The notes under the pieces were generated by a model. It worked only from the letters and a program-made list of their open reading frames with translations. It was not told the origin of the DNA and made no database searches. This document shows positions 10,502-21,104 of a DNA stretch of 64,000 nt, piece after piece (within the stretch, counting starts at the first letter, position 1; each line of letters opens with the position of its first letter). The stretch is from Macrothele yani (lineage: Eukaryota; Arthropoda; Arachnida; Araneae; Macrothelidae): the NCBI GenBank assembly GCA_039090855.1, contig CM077011.1:41373501-41437500 (forward strand), read 5' to 3'. The position numbers were made by a program, and so were the translations under genes.

Positions 10502-11032
10502 GTCCGCCAAACCAAATCAGCTGGGAAGGTGATGATGATAATTTTCTTTCATCATGAAGGTGTAGTATACCAGCATGCAATTCCTCCATAAATTACTGTC
10601 AGTGCTGAATATTATATTTCAGTCTTGAAGCGCCTGCGACGGCACATATCGATTCAGCGACCGGAGCTGATGGGCAAGTGGACCCTACAGCATGATAGCT
10701 CCAGCCTACATGTGGCTGCTTGCGTTCAACAGTTTCTTACGAAATGCAATATTGAAATCGTGCCACAGCCTGACTGCAGTCCTGACTTCGCCCAGTGCGA
10801 TTTCTGCTTGTTTCCAACAATAAAGAGAAGTTTTTGAAGCTGTACAAAAATCACTAAAGCAGCTTCCACAAAATGTTTTCGTTACATGCTTTGAAAAGTG
10901 AACTGAACGATGGGACCGTTGCATATCATCAGAGGGAAGATACTTTGAGAAAGAATAGCATATATTTTGCTCTACCTATATTTCTTCATTTTGCGTGATT
11001 TTACTCTCTGCGTTTATGTAACGGCTGTGGTA

Positions 11033-12150
11033 TAAACAAAACTACTTCGTTATAAACAAATAACATATAAGCAAATAACCTCAATATATTTAGAAACAAA
11101 ATAACCTCGTAAAACAAAAATTATTTCAAATTAGGATTAGCATTCGGAATTTACGTTGATACTGTTAGGCCAAATTAATCTACGTATGCGACTGGTCTTT
11201 TTGATATAATTTGACTTGAAACGAGGAATTCTTACATGTGAAAGGTTGTTTAAGAAATCTAGTTCTCCATTTGGAAAGCTAAAACTATATTTAAATTTTC
11301 AGTTCTGAAAGTCGGTGCGATCAATTTCTGCAGGGCGCTTATTATCTTAGTCTCCCCAAGTTTACTTAACTCGACTCGTTTTCAATTTTCAAAAGCACAT
11401 TTTTGCCACTAAAGATTTCTATTTCAATGTTTTTGCTTCACAAGATGGTTTGAAAAAGAAACCCCTGATAACATGTAACAATTACAAAATACCTTGTTAG
11501 ACCTCATCCGTTAATCTTTTATCCCGAAATAATGTAAACAAAAACGGAAATAAGAATGGCGATCTTATTACAGGAAATAGGTACACCCCGGCATGTCTGA
11601 ACAAAAATAGAAAGTACCGACTAACGAGTTACAACTCCTCAGAGATGGGACCTGCATTCGGATTTTTTCCCTTCAACTGGAAAAAAAAAATGCGCATCAA
11701 AGATATGACGTTCTTCTTTTAGCATTATTTCAAGGCAGAGGAGGATCCCCTGCATAATAAATGAAGACGTAAGCAACTGATTTATGTGAAAGAAGACGTG
11801 GAATTAGACAAAGGAAAGGAAATCGCAACGCAAAACAAAAAAGAAAGACTGATTCAAAGAGGATTTCATAATCATCTCTTCAAAAAAACAAGTTTGTTTC
11901 TCTGTTTTTACATTTTCCCATGAATTTTGACAAAAGTAGAGGAGTCGTTTTTTCTTTACATTATGATTATTTAGAGCTTTAGCCCCTGAAACATCATTTC
12001 AACATTTTATATCTGGAATTTCTGTTTCGAAGCGTTGCAAACATTTTTTAACGTTGATGACTGCGCAAAAGACTGTCTTTATTTGGAGAGAAGGAAGAAG
12101 TGTTAATCCTTGGGGTAGAAAAAGTGACTGGCGTCACGAAACAAAATATT
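11033..12150. other. No gene recognised
   Basis: About 1.1 kb of AT-rich DNA without recognisable coding sequence, repeats or RNA genes. Confidence 0.5.
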
Positions 12151-12427
12151 CACGGCCGTATCACAATAATATGACCATCTACCTAATAATGGGAATAACT
12201 ACCCTTGTCACGGATGAGAGCGCCGAGACGGCGTGGCATGGATACAATGAGGCCCTGGAAAGTTGCCCGGGGCACACGTACTCATTTGGACTGCAGCAGA
12301 GGACGGAGGTACCGGAGATAACGTGGTTGTGGGTCGGGAGTTCGAACTTGTAGATCCAAATTAGTCCCACAAGTGCTCTATGGGATTGAGGTCGGGCGAT
12401 TTCGCCGGCCAAAAGAGAACGGAGACA

Positions 12428-12918
12428 AACAAAAGTCTTCGCTCTTTCCACGTTTATAAGTGAGTCACGGAAAAATTCTCATTGGCCGCCTCTGGGAATC
12501 GAACCCAGGGTCTTCCAGTTACACTACGGATATGCTTCCACCACACCGTGACTCACTTATAAACAGCGATGACCTCTGTTTGATGTTCCTAGTCCACGTC
12601 AAATGTCTGCATTAATTATTCATTCGCCTTCTAATTACTTCTTCATTTGGTGCTTACCATCTTTAGTGAATCCCCAGCATTGTGCGGGGCTGCAAGAAGC
12701 AACCTGACAAATTGGCTTGGCAGTTAGCGTTTGCGAGTCTGGAGGAATTCGAGGCAGCTGTGATGTAGTGGAAGCATATCCGGCGTGTAACTGGAAGACC
12801 CTGGGTTCGATTCCCAGTGGCAGCCAATGAGAATTTTTGCATGACTCACTTCTAAACGTGGAAAGAGCGAAGACCTTTGTTTGATATTCCTGGTCCACGT
12901 CAGGCGTCTGTATTAATT
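12428..12918. mobile_element. Foldback tRNA-core retroposon (SINE family 4 pair)
   Basis: A 491-bp insertion flanked by a perfect 13-bp duplication GAGAACGGAGACA (12415-12427 and 12919-12931). The left part is a minus-strand tRNA-like unit (complement of B box GGTTCGATTCCC). The right part is a plus-strand unit with GTAGTGGAAGCATATCC and GGTTCGATTCCC near 12806. The two outer ends (CGCTCTTTCCACG and CGTGGAAAGAGCG) are inverted copies, so the whole folds on itself. The single duplication shows that both halves arrived together. Confidence 0.8.
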
Positions 12919-13546
12919 GAGAACGGAGACATTGCCATCGTGTTCCTGGAACCAATCACGCACCATCTTAGCGACGTGGCACTGTGCATTGTCTTCTTGG
13001 TAGACACCACCAGGGTAAACATCCAAAATTAAGGGATGCATGTAATCAGCGAGGATGGATTGGTAGCCGTGGGCGTTCAGAGACCCACCCAGTGGTACCA
13101 GCAGTCCCAGGTAATACCACGAAAACATCTCCCAGACATGCACACTGCCATCGCCAGCCTGTACTTGGCCGACAAGCGTGCCCGGGGCTGGTTGTCGTGT
13201 GTCTGCAACCGCCCGTCACTTCTGTAGAGTAGAAACCTCGATTCATCGGAGGAGGCAAATTTTTTCAACTCTTCCACTGCCCGATGACGGTAGTCCCATG
13301 CGAACTGCATGCGTCGTTGCAGATGAACATGGGATTAACATGGGCGCCTTGACGCAGCGTCAATTTCTGAGACTCATGCTTATCAGGGTTCGCCCTACTG
13401 ATATCGGGGACACGTACCTGTGTGCCCCAGCGTTCATTTGGGTCAATTGCTGCACTACTGCGCGTTGATAGTCGACAGAGGCGACGTTCTCTTCTGGAGT
13501 CAAAGGTCTTTGAGGCTCCACAGTTACTACGTATCATTCTTGGTAC

Positions 13547-13762
13547 GTCGCTCCGGTGGCGTTGTGGTCTAAGCGCTGGCTTAGGATCATTGGTCCGTGA
13601 AGGGGTCCGGGTTCAAATCCTGGTAAGGCATGGATGTTGTGTTTGTCTTACGACACTGGCTCTCTCCCTTCTCTGGAACCAGTGAGCATAAATTAGGGAC
13701 GCGCGGCTTCTTATAACCCATTGAATTGCTCACGGTAGTCGTTAAACCCTCAATCAAAAAAA
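13547..13762 (+). mobile_element. SINE family 1 copy nested in Tc1-B
   Basis: Head CGCTCCGGTGGCGTTGTGG, B box GGTTCAAATCC, shared body and A tail. Flanked by an 11-bp duplication with one mismatch (13536-13546 and 13763-13773). Confidence 0.9.
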
Positions 13763-13858
13763 ATTCTTTGTACACCCTTACTTCAGCACCTCACGAAACA
13801 CAAATTATTACCTATGCTCATCGAGCTCACGTAATGCACTACCGCTCATCAGCTTATA

Positions 13859-15056
13859 CACTGAGTGGCCACTTTATTATGACCACCCCCTCAGTACTTC
13901 GTTGGGCCACCTTTTGCCTTTAATACTGCTTCGATTCTTCGTGGCATGGACTCCGTGAGATGTTGATAGGTGGTTTGTGGAATCTGAGACCATGCTTGAT
14001 GAATAGCACTTTCCAGGAGTGTGAGATTGCAGGGTTGTGGATCCAGCTGCCTGATGGCTCGTTCAACTTCATCCCACAGATTCTCAATGGGGTTGCCATC
14101 TGGAGATTGTGGGGGCCACCTAAGCAACGCAAACTCACCAGCATGTTCCTGAAACCAATCCTGTACAATACGAGTACTATGGCAGGACGCATTATCTTGT
14201 TGAAAGTAGCCATCGCCACTGGAATAAACCATCCACATGACAGTTTAGATATGATGTGCCAGTCAGACGTTGATCAACACGAATTAAAGGGCGCAAAGCA
14301 TGCCAGGAAAGCATTCCCCAAACCATAACGTTGCCTTCACCAGCTTGAATGGTTGCAGCAATGCATTTGGGGTCCATGCTTTCGTGCTGTTCCCGCCAAA
14401 TTCTCACTCGGCCATCGGCATGGTGCAACTGAAAACGTGATTCATCGGGCCACTTTATTTGTTTCCAATTGTCGACTTTCCAATCGTTGTGCTCCTGTGC
14501 GAACTGGAGACGTTTTCTTTTGTTAACTGCAGACAGCAAATGTGTTCGAACAGGCCTTTGGCTGCCATATGCCATCCAAGGCAGTGTACGGTATACAGTG
14601 CGTGCAGAGATCATTTGAGGGGATCCTTGATTCAGATGGTCTGTAATTTGCTGAACTGTTGCCCTTCTGTTGTCTGTTACCAGTCTGGACACTCTCCGTT
14701 CCGCCCGAGCAGTCACTAGTCGATGACGACCACACGTTGCACGTAGAGACCCATTCTTTTAGCTGACAGTCCAGTCTTTAAACACTTTAACAACAGCTGC
14801 TCTGGAACATTTCACGAATGCGGCGGTTTCGGTGATACTCGTTCCATGGCTCCGAGCTCCTTCAATCATCCCACGTTGAAAGTCCGTCAAATCGCATTTT
14901 TTACCCATCTCGTCACCCAAAAATCACTTCTACTACTGTCGCAAGCACTAAGCTTTCCCTTTTTATACTAGCCTCACCCTCTGGCGGCAACAGCGTGCAG
15001 CCATAGCTCATTTGCTTAAAACTGTCAGGTGGTCATAATAAAGTGGCCACTCAGTG
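13859..15056 (-). mobile_element. Tc1-like DD36E element, young, nested in Tc1-B
   Basis: A 1198-bp element flanked by TA (13857-13858, 15057-15058) with perfect 29-bp terminal inverted repeats starting CACTGAGTGGCCACTTTATT. The minus-strand transposase starts at 14908 (MGKKCDLTDFQRGMIEGAR). After the first helix-turn-helix an in-frame TAA stands at 14759-14761. The frame reopens through RRVSRLVTDNRRATVQQITDHL, RTLPWMAYGSQRPVR, SDESRF-type PDESRFQLHHADGR and WGMLSWHALRPL, shifts once near 14220-14240, then gives YFQQDNASCHSTR and SPDGNPIENLWDE to the stop at 13891. The Glu lies 36 residues after the second Asp. All three catalytic residues are kept; only a stop and one frameshift separate it from an open gene, so it is among the youngest copies here. 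Confidence 0.92.
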
Positions 15057-16276
15057 TATCTCCATGTGGTCGACCTTGTCACGTGCACCCAGTGACGCGC
15101 CTGGGAGGATACACTGTGATTCCGGGAGTCGTCATATTATTCTGATATGACTGTGTACACACAGGGTGAATCATAAATATTGATACACGCTAGTGTGTCA
15201 GTGATTTTTTCGCCATTCCAGATTCCCCAAAGTTATGTATACCGCGATATCTCTATGTGTTGAGTTATAGCTATATCTTCCATATAAGAAAAGCAGTCCT
15301 TCAACGCATTAACTCTTTAATGACCATGACCCAAAAATTTTGCATCACTCTAAATACCATAACGCCCGAAACTGTCTGTTGTTTCACTTCTTTGTTTAAT
15401 AGCAACAATAGAGACTGACGGTGACTCCTGCTGATCCCTCATAGGTCGAGAAAATTTGAAGAATAAGTAAAAGTAGGAAATCTGACTCACTCTAGACAGG
15501 CGTTTCGGGTGGCTATGGCCGTTTGCCCGTACGGGCATTTTGGGCGTTATAGCCGCTAAAGGGTAAATCTGGTTTGCTGTTTTTCAGAGGTTGCTGAAAT
15601 GGAGAAACAAAATCGCATGATTTTGTGAACTTCTGGTGTATCGGTTCCGAACTTGGCCACAACGCAGCGGAGGCAACCCCAAACATCTGTCGTGCATAAC
15701 CAGTGAGTCACATAACCGCAAGAAGACGGCTCACTAAATTCAAATCTGGCAACCTGGAATTGGAAGATTAGACCCACTCAGGTAGAGCAACTACCATGGA
15801 TTCGGAAGCCCTGCGTGAAGCAGCGGTAGCCAATCCTACAACCAGCACACGCAGATGGTCCGGACAACTTTGTACTTCACAATCCAGCGTCGTTCGCCAT
15901 CTTCACAAGCTCGGGAACATCAACAGACGCAGCCGAATGGTCCAGCACAAACTGAGGCAAGCCCAAGCTCACAGACGAGTGGAGGTATGTCGTCAATAGC
16001 TTGGAAGCTCTATCGATGAGCGTTTCATCTGACGCATCGCGACGTCTGATGAAAAATGGATCTTTTGCCGAACTCCAGACATGCGGTACTAATAGCTAGA
16101 CCCCGGCCAGATGCTACAACTGATCGCCACACGTGGAAAATTCTAGCACATGGTGATGCTCTGTGTATGATGGAACTCTGATGGCGTCGTGCACCACGAA
16201 TTTGTCCCAAACGGCAATGATATCCCTGCTGAATTTTACTCGGCCTAATTAGACCGAATGTATGCTGTTCTACCAC

Positions 16277-16927
16277 CAGTATAGCGCAGTTAGTAAACTC
16301 GCTATGCTCGGTGTGGGGGCGGACGTTTCTGACGCGGGAGAGGGTTCGAGCTCTGGTCCTGATGGCAATATAGTCTGCGGTTTTCCCGGGGTTTTCGGCA
16401 GACTCCTCGTGTTTGGGGACGCGAATGAGTGGATGGTTCCTTATAAAAGCCGGCCCCGGAAGCACTTTGTCCTTCGTCCCCTCCCCTCGAATGACGGGGT
16501 TTGCCAGATGAGTGTGGATGCGCTGGTAGCAAAACAGTAACAGACATGAAAATCCTCTAAATACGTGAGCGTCAGTGAATAAACAAAGGCATTGCTCTTT
16601 CCACGTTTATCATGTGCCGTTAATGCCTACCAGATTGCTGAGCCCATCCTACGGATCTGTGATGTCAGAAGCTGGCAGATAAGCACACATAGCGCCGTTG
16701 ATTGTTGGCCACCGTAGCGTAAGAAGAACGCACTATGCCAGATATCGAGAGATCTGGGGTACGATCCCAGCAGTGGCCGGATAACAATTTTTCGGTTGCT
16801 AGATGTTGATAAACGTGGAAAGAGCGATGTCTTTATTTATTTAATAAAAAAACGATTGAAATCTGCTGCGATATGGCAGCGGACGCCTACGGGAATCTTA
16901 CCCAGGTTTGCTAATGATGATGACGAC
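16277..16927 (+). mobile_element. SINE family 2 with foldback unit in its tail region
   Basis: Insertion in mariner 3 with a decayed 13-bp duplication (GCTGTTCTACCAC at 16264-16276, GTTGTTCTGGCAC at 16928-16940). The SINE head GTATAGCGCAGTTAGTAAAC and B box GGTTCGAGCTC near 16343 are tRNA-like. The body matches 3245-3515, and the end is an ATGATGATGACGAC tail. A second unit of foldback family 4 interrupts it at about 16577-16850. Confidence 0.75.
16577..16850. mobile_element. Foldback tRNA-core unit, divergent
   Basis: Ends are inverted copies: GCTCTTTCCACGTTTAT near 16590 and ATAAACGTGGAAAGAGC near 16810. Between them lies a tRNA-like stretch with B-box-like GGGTACGATCCC near 16758. Same outer ends as the composites at 12428 and 20440, but a different interior. 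Confidence 0.65.
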
Positions 16928-17661
16928 GTTGTTCTGGCACAAAGGTACCCCGTCCTGGTCAACCGCAGGGAGTTGGATAACGCACCTCCACATGTAACAC
17001 GTTCAACCAATGCAAAAATTCAGGAGCTTAGCGGTAACGAGCTGTTGCCCCACCCAGCCTACAGCCCAGACCTTGCACCATGTGAATACCAGCTGTTTGA
17101 CTCCAGACCTCACTTCCTGCGCGTTAGGCACTTTCATAACCAAGCTGAAGTGGAAATAGGAGTCCAGGAATTCTCCTCAAACGACTAGGCATGGTATCAT
17201 GCAAGACGTTTGACCGCAGATCATCGAACATAATGGCCTTTACTTCGGGGACTGATACTCACTGTATTTTATGTTAGCACTGATCAAATTACATGTATCG
17301 CACTATATCGATATTTATCGCACTATATCGATATTTATCGCACTATATCAATATTTATGACTCACCCTCTGTAATTTGTGTATCTTCGGGAAACAACAAC
17401 ACATATGATACAGAAATTGGTTTCGGAAACTGACTTGAGTATCTGTAAACCTATACGTAAGAAAGGTTTACTTCTATATTGAATATCTTCTGAGAGTTTA
17501 TTCAAAGCAAATTTAATGTCACATCATAATCTGTTCAAAAACATTAACTATAGCTTAGATTTGACGAAGAAAAATAAGTGTACATTTTATGAATCATTGC
17601 CAGGTCGAATCAAAGAGCACCAAAAACTCATAGCACCTAACAACACGGCAGATCAAAAATA

Positions 17662-18923
17662 TTAGGTGTGCAACTTACTTCTCAGACACAGGCACGACAC
17701 ATTGACAGCAAATTACAGCAAATCGAATACGTACCTAATCAAGGAAATAATCCCCGTCGTATTGGATACGTTTGAGCCATCGATCAGGGAACTGCCGAAT
17801 GCCACTGTGGAAAAAAGAGGACTGTTTCGAGTTGATAAAGTCATCAACACTTGTGTGGACCTCCTCGACAGAAGTGAAGTGCGTATCACTCAGGTGATGT
17901 TTCAGGCAGCGAAAGAGGTGATAATCCGAAGGGGGAAGTCTGGAGAATATGCCGGGTTGGATAAAAATATCCCATCCCAGGTCGATGATCGTGTTTAAAG
18001 TCGTTTTCGCGGTGTGATGACGCCTGTTATCCTGAAACAACAGGACCTACCTTCTGCCCTTCCCGGTGCATAGCCTTTTCGCCACCATTGCGTCACTCAC
18101 AAGAATGAGTTGTTGACAATAACGCTCAGTATTGACCGTTTCACCAGGTTTGAGCAACTCATAGTGCGCTGATCCCACCATATGCACAGCAATAACTTCC
18201 TGGCATGGATATTCGGTTTGGCGGTACTGGTGGTAGGCTGACCTGGATAAACTCACGATTTGCGCCGCTTATGATTATCGTAGAGGATCCACTTCTCATC
18301 ACAGGTCAAAATCTTGTGGAGGAAATACTTCGTCTTGAATCTGAAGAGCAAGAACACAGCAACATTGTACCGCCTAGATTTGTTCGCAGCTGTGAGTTGG
18401 TGAGGCACCCAACGGCCCTCCTTGTGAATCCGTCCAAGCTTGTGCAGGCGCTTTGCAATGGCTTGCCTTGTTACTCCGAGTTCCAGGGCGAGCTCTGACT
18501 GTGTGCGACAGGGATCCGCGTCCAAACGTTGTTCCAGTTCCTCATCGTCAACTTTCTGTGGTTGTCCCGGACGTTCTGCATCACGGAGATCGACAGTTTC
18601 CTGCTTAAACCGCTAAAACCACTTCTTACACATACTGTAGGACACAGCAGCCTCACCCAAAGCAGCACAGATCATTTGCTGGGCCTTCCGCTGATTTTTT
18701 TTTCAGCTAAAACACGGCAGTGCCTCAAATGTTGCTTCTCGAACGAAATTGCTTTCACCGTCAACTTTCGTTCCTTCTTTCACTACAGCTGTAAGCGGTT
18801 ACGGTTGCCTAGAAAGCTGTTGGATGGCGCTGCAATCAGCCATTATCGCACACAACTATTTGCATTTGCCGACGTTCTATGATCGCTTGCGGTTAGGGGC
18901 CGAGAATTAAGTTGCACACCTGA
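17662..18923 (-). mobile_element. Mariner element 4 (DD34D), transposase decayed
   Basis: A 1262-bp element flanked by TA (17660-17661, 18924-18925) with terminal repeats reading AGGTGTGCAACTTA inward from both ends. Minus-strand transposase pieces: near 18500 QSELALELGVTRQAIAKRLHKLGRIHKEGRWVPH, then TCDEKWILYDN near 18280 (first Asp), and MFQDNRRHHTAKTTLNTIIDLGW at 18040 (second Asp), continuing in one frame to LPPSDYHLFRCL with the third Asp 34 residues later and a stop at 17735. Frame breaks separate the pieces. Catalytic residues are intact. Confidence 0.88.
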
Positions 18924-19120
18924 TAATTACCCCTCCCTCCAGTTGTTGAGCGGTCTGCTGGATTCTAACGTTTCGTCCAATATGAACCCGGGTTCGAGTT
19001 CCGTTTAAATAATTGATGGTGAATTTCTATCAATTGTTATAAATTGGCTTTTGTTCGTATAATGTCTTGTGCGTTTAAAAAACATGTAGAGCGATATTTA
19101 AACATTTAATCTTTGAAATA

Positions 19121-20434
19121 CACTGCTGTTTGTGAAAATTGCAACACCACGAAGGCCTGCTGGCATTAGCTTGAAAATCACAGGATATGTACAACAGGTT
19201 GGGACAGACCGTCTGAACAGTCCGGGTTTGGGTATAGGGAGCTGGCTTTAACGAGGTGTTGCGATCAATGACTAACCGACATTGAGTTGAGAGCGTGTTT
19301 CTTGTGTTTCGCTATGCTTTGTCGCTGCAGAAGGTCGCATTATGAACATCTGACAGACTTTGAGCAAGAAAGACTAGATGGGATGAGAGAAACTGGATTT
19401 TCCCACACCAAAATATCGCCACTCATGCGGTAAGAAACGCCAGTACTGCATTGCGAACGTGCCGTTAGTGGATAAATGAGGCTCGTACGCACAAAAATCC
19501 GGGAATGGGCCATAAAATCGCGCGACTGTTCGGGGTGAAAGACATCTCTACCGATGGCAGTGACCGATCGCACAGTGACCTCCACGGTTTTAGCGAAGCA
19601 GTGGATCACTGTTACAGGTAAGGCTTCTCCTCCAGCACCGTTCGACATCGTCTGCCTAACGGAGGATAGGTCGCCAGCAGAGCATTCCTTTGACCCACAA
19701 CCACAGACACCTTAATGGAGTTTCGAACACAGACATTGGCGCACCTATTGGCAACAAGTCATGTTTTCTGAAGAGTCACGGTTCTACTTAATGCATGATG
19801 AGGGTCGCAACGTGTTCGAAGACATCGTGGTCAACAGCATCTGACAGCATGCATTTTGTAGCGTCATACCGGCCCAACGCCAAGTGTTATAGTTTGGGAA
19901 CGCAATTCGTGATCCCGCCTGATACGAATTGAGATAACTCTCAACAGCCAGCGATACATCAGGAATGTTTTATAGGAAGAAATGTTACCCTTCTTCAGAG
20001 TTGTCCTGGCGCTATATTTCAGCAGGACAATGCTCGGCCACATGCGGTACGCAGTGTCTCAGACCTTTTCCATGCACGGCAGATACCGTTTCTTCTCTGG
20101 CCTGAACGTTCACCGGATATGTCTCCGATCAGACATGGTAGTTAAACGACTGGCCCGTCAAACACTCCCGTCAGTCACTACAAATCAACTCTGATCTCGC
20201 ATAGAAGCTATTCCCCTGGACGATATCAATCTCGTCTTCCATTCGGTGCCACACCGTGTAGAAGTTGTTGCTTTTGCAGGAGATGACTTCACACGGTACT
20301 GAATTCTGAAGCAAAAGAAAATCTTGTAGCTCTTCAAATGTAATATCTCTGGTAAAATGAGAGGATCTGTGATGTAAATGTCATTGGTGTAGCGCGGTTC
20401 TTTCTTGGTGTTGGACTTTTCACAAACAGTAGTG
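19121..20434 (+). mobile_element. Tc1-like element C, heavily decayed
   Basis: TA-flanked (19119-19120, 20435-20436), 1314 bp. Terminal repeats CACTGCTGTTTGTGAAAA (left) and TTTTCACAAACAGTAGTG (right). Coding traces: YEHLTDFEQERLDGMRETGFSHTKI near 19340, SEESRFYLMHDEGR near 19765, QQDNARPHAV near 20025, and a C-terminal SRIEAIPLDDINLVFHSVPHRVE end near 20260. Many stops. The foldback composite begins immediately after its right end. Confidence 0.8.
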
Positions 20435-20439
20435 TATTT

Positions 20440-21086
20440 CAAATAGAAGTCATCGCTCTTTCCACGTTTATAAATGCATAACGGAAAAATTACCATCGGC
20501 TGCCACCGGGTATCGAACCCAGGATTTTCCAGTTACGCACCGGATATGCTTCCACTGCACCACAGCGGCCTCGAAATTCTCCAGACTCACAAACGACAAA
20601 CTGCAAACCACATGACAGGTTGCTTCTTGGTGCCCCGCATAATGCTGGGGATTCACCAAAGATGAACAGCAGCAACAGAGAAAAAAAACTAGAAGGCGAA
20701 TGAATTATAAATACACAGTTGACGTGGACCAGGAACATCAAATCGAAGTCATCGCTCTTTCCACGTTTATAAGTGAGTCACGGAAAAATTCCCATCGGGA
20801 ATCGAACCCAGGGTCTTCCAGTTACGAGCCGGATATGCTTCCACTGCACCACAGCGGCCTCGAAATTCTCCAGACTCACAATGTGATGTGCATTTTGTCG
20901 TTTGTGAGTCTGGAGAATTTCGAGGCCGCTGTGGTGCGTTGGAAGCATATCCGGCGCATAACTGGAAGTCCCTGGGTTCGATTCCCAGTGGCGGCCGATG
21001 GGAATTTTTCCGTGACTCACTTATAAACATGGAAAAAGCGATGACTTCTATTTGATGTTCCTGGTCCACTTCAAATGTGTATTTAT
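20440..21086. mobile_element. Foldback tRNA-core retroposon, three units
   Basis: A 647-bp insertion with a perfect 13-bp duplication CAGTAGTGTATTT (20427-20439, 21087-21099). It contains two minus-strand tRNA-like units (about 20446-20695 and 20745-20880) and one plus-strand unit (about 20895-21060; B box GGTTCGATTCCC near 20978). The last two form a near-perfect inverted repeat of about 150-bp arms around a spacer of some 20 bp. Ends are the same as in the 12428 composite. Confidence 0.82.
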
Positions 21087-21104
21087 CAGTAGTGTATTTG
21101 TATG

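Larger units (their letters stand above)
8916..11030 (+). mobile_element. Second mariner, interrupted by a SINE and a TRIM
   Basis: TA-flanked (8914-8915, 11031-11032) mariner of the same family as 4318-5645, oriented forward. The coding region starts at 9340 (MEVSDSELRSEMRCAIKFCY). Seen in order: the helix-turn-helix region, VVTERIVNTVWEILQEDRR, TADETW with the first catalytic Asp near 9830, LQHDSSSLHVAACVQQF (second Asp kept but the usual NARP changed), and SPDFAQCDF with the third Asp. A stop at about 9638 and other lesions kill it. Removing the SINE (9002-9223) and TRIM (9916-10501) leaves about 1.3 kb, normal for mariner, so both inserted after it landed. Confidence 0.88.
12151..15155 (-). 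mobile_element. Tc1-like element B, host of three nested insertions
   Basis: Terminal repeats: the left end from CGTATCACAATAATATGACC near 12157 matches the complement of the right end (GTCATATTATTCTGATATGA near 15133). A TA follows at 15156-15157. Minus-strand transposase: the N-terminal part is poorly preserved. SDESRFLLYRSDGR near 13240 holds the first catalytic Asp and VYQEDNAQCHVAKMVRDW near 12990 the second. After removing the insertion at 12428-12918 the frame continues FWPAKSPDLNPIEH, placing the Glu 36 residues after the second Asp (DD36E). Frameshifts make it inactive. Nested: foldback retroposon, SINE1 and a younger Tc1. Its linker region (about 13336-13425) is the single-copy relative of the 88-bp satellite at 28.7-31.3 kb. 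Confidence 0.8.
15158..17371 (+). mobile_element. Mariner element 3, with nested SINE and foldback units
   Basis: Starts right after the TA that ends Tc1-B and ends at a TA (17372-17373). Terminal repeats are CAGGGTGAATCATAAATATTG on the left and its close complement on the right. Coding traces: DSEALREAAVANPTTSTRRWSGQL from 15796, TSQSSVVRHLHKLGNINRRSR, TSDEKWIFC near 16045 (first Asp), then after the insertion ELDNAPPHVTRS near 16975 (second Asp) and YSPDLAPCEYQLF (Glu at the third position). Stops and shifts throughout. Near the right end a 20-bp unit CACTATATCGATATTTATCG is repeated three times (17297-17356). Confidence 0.85.

Noticed and set aside
10063..10515. 150-codon minus-strand frame across the TRIM
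   Set aside because: Crosses both LTRs and the mariner border, is antisense to all structural signals, and has no retroelement domain.
11040..11056. TACTTCGTTATAA resembling the TRIM LTR end
   Set aside because: Only 13 bp match and no other LTR or primer-site sequence nearby; probably chance.
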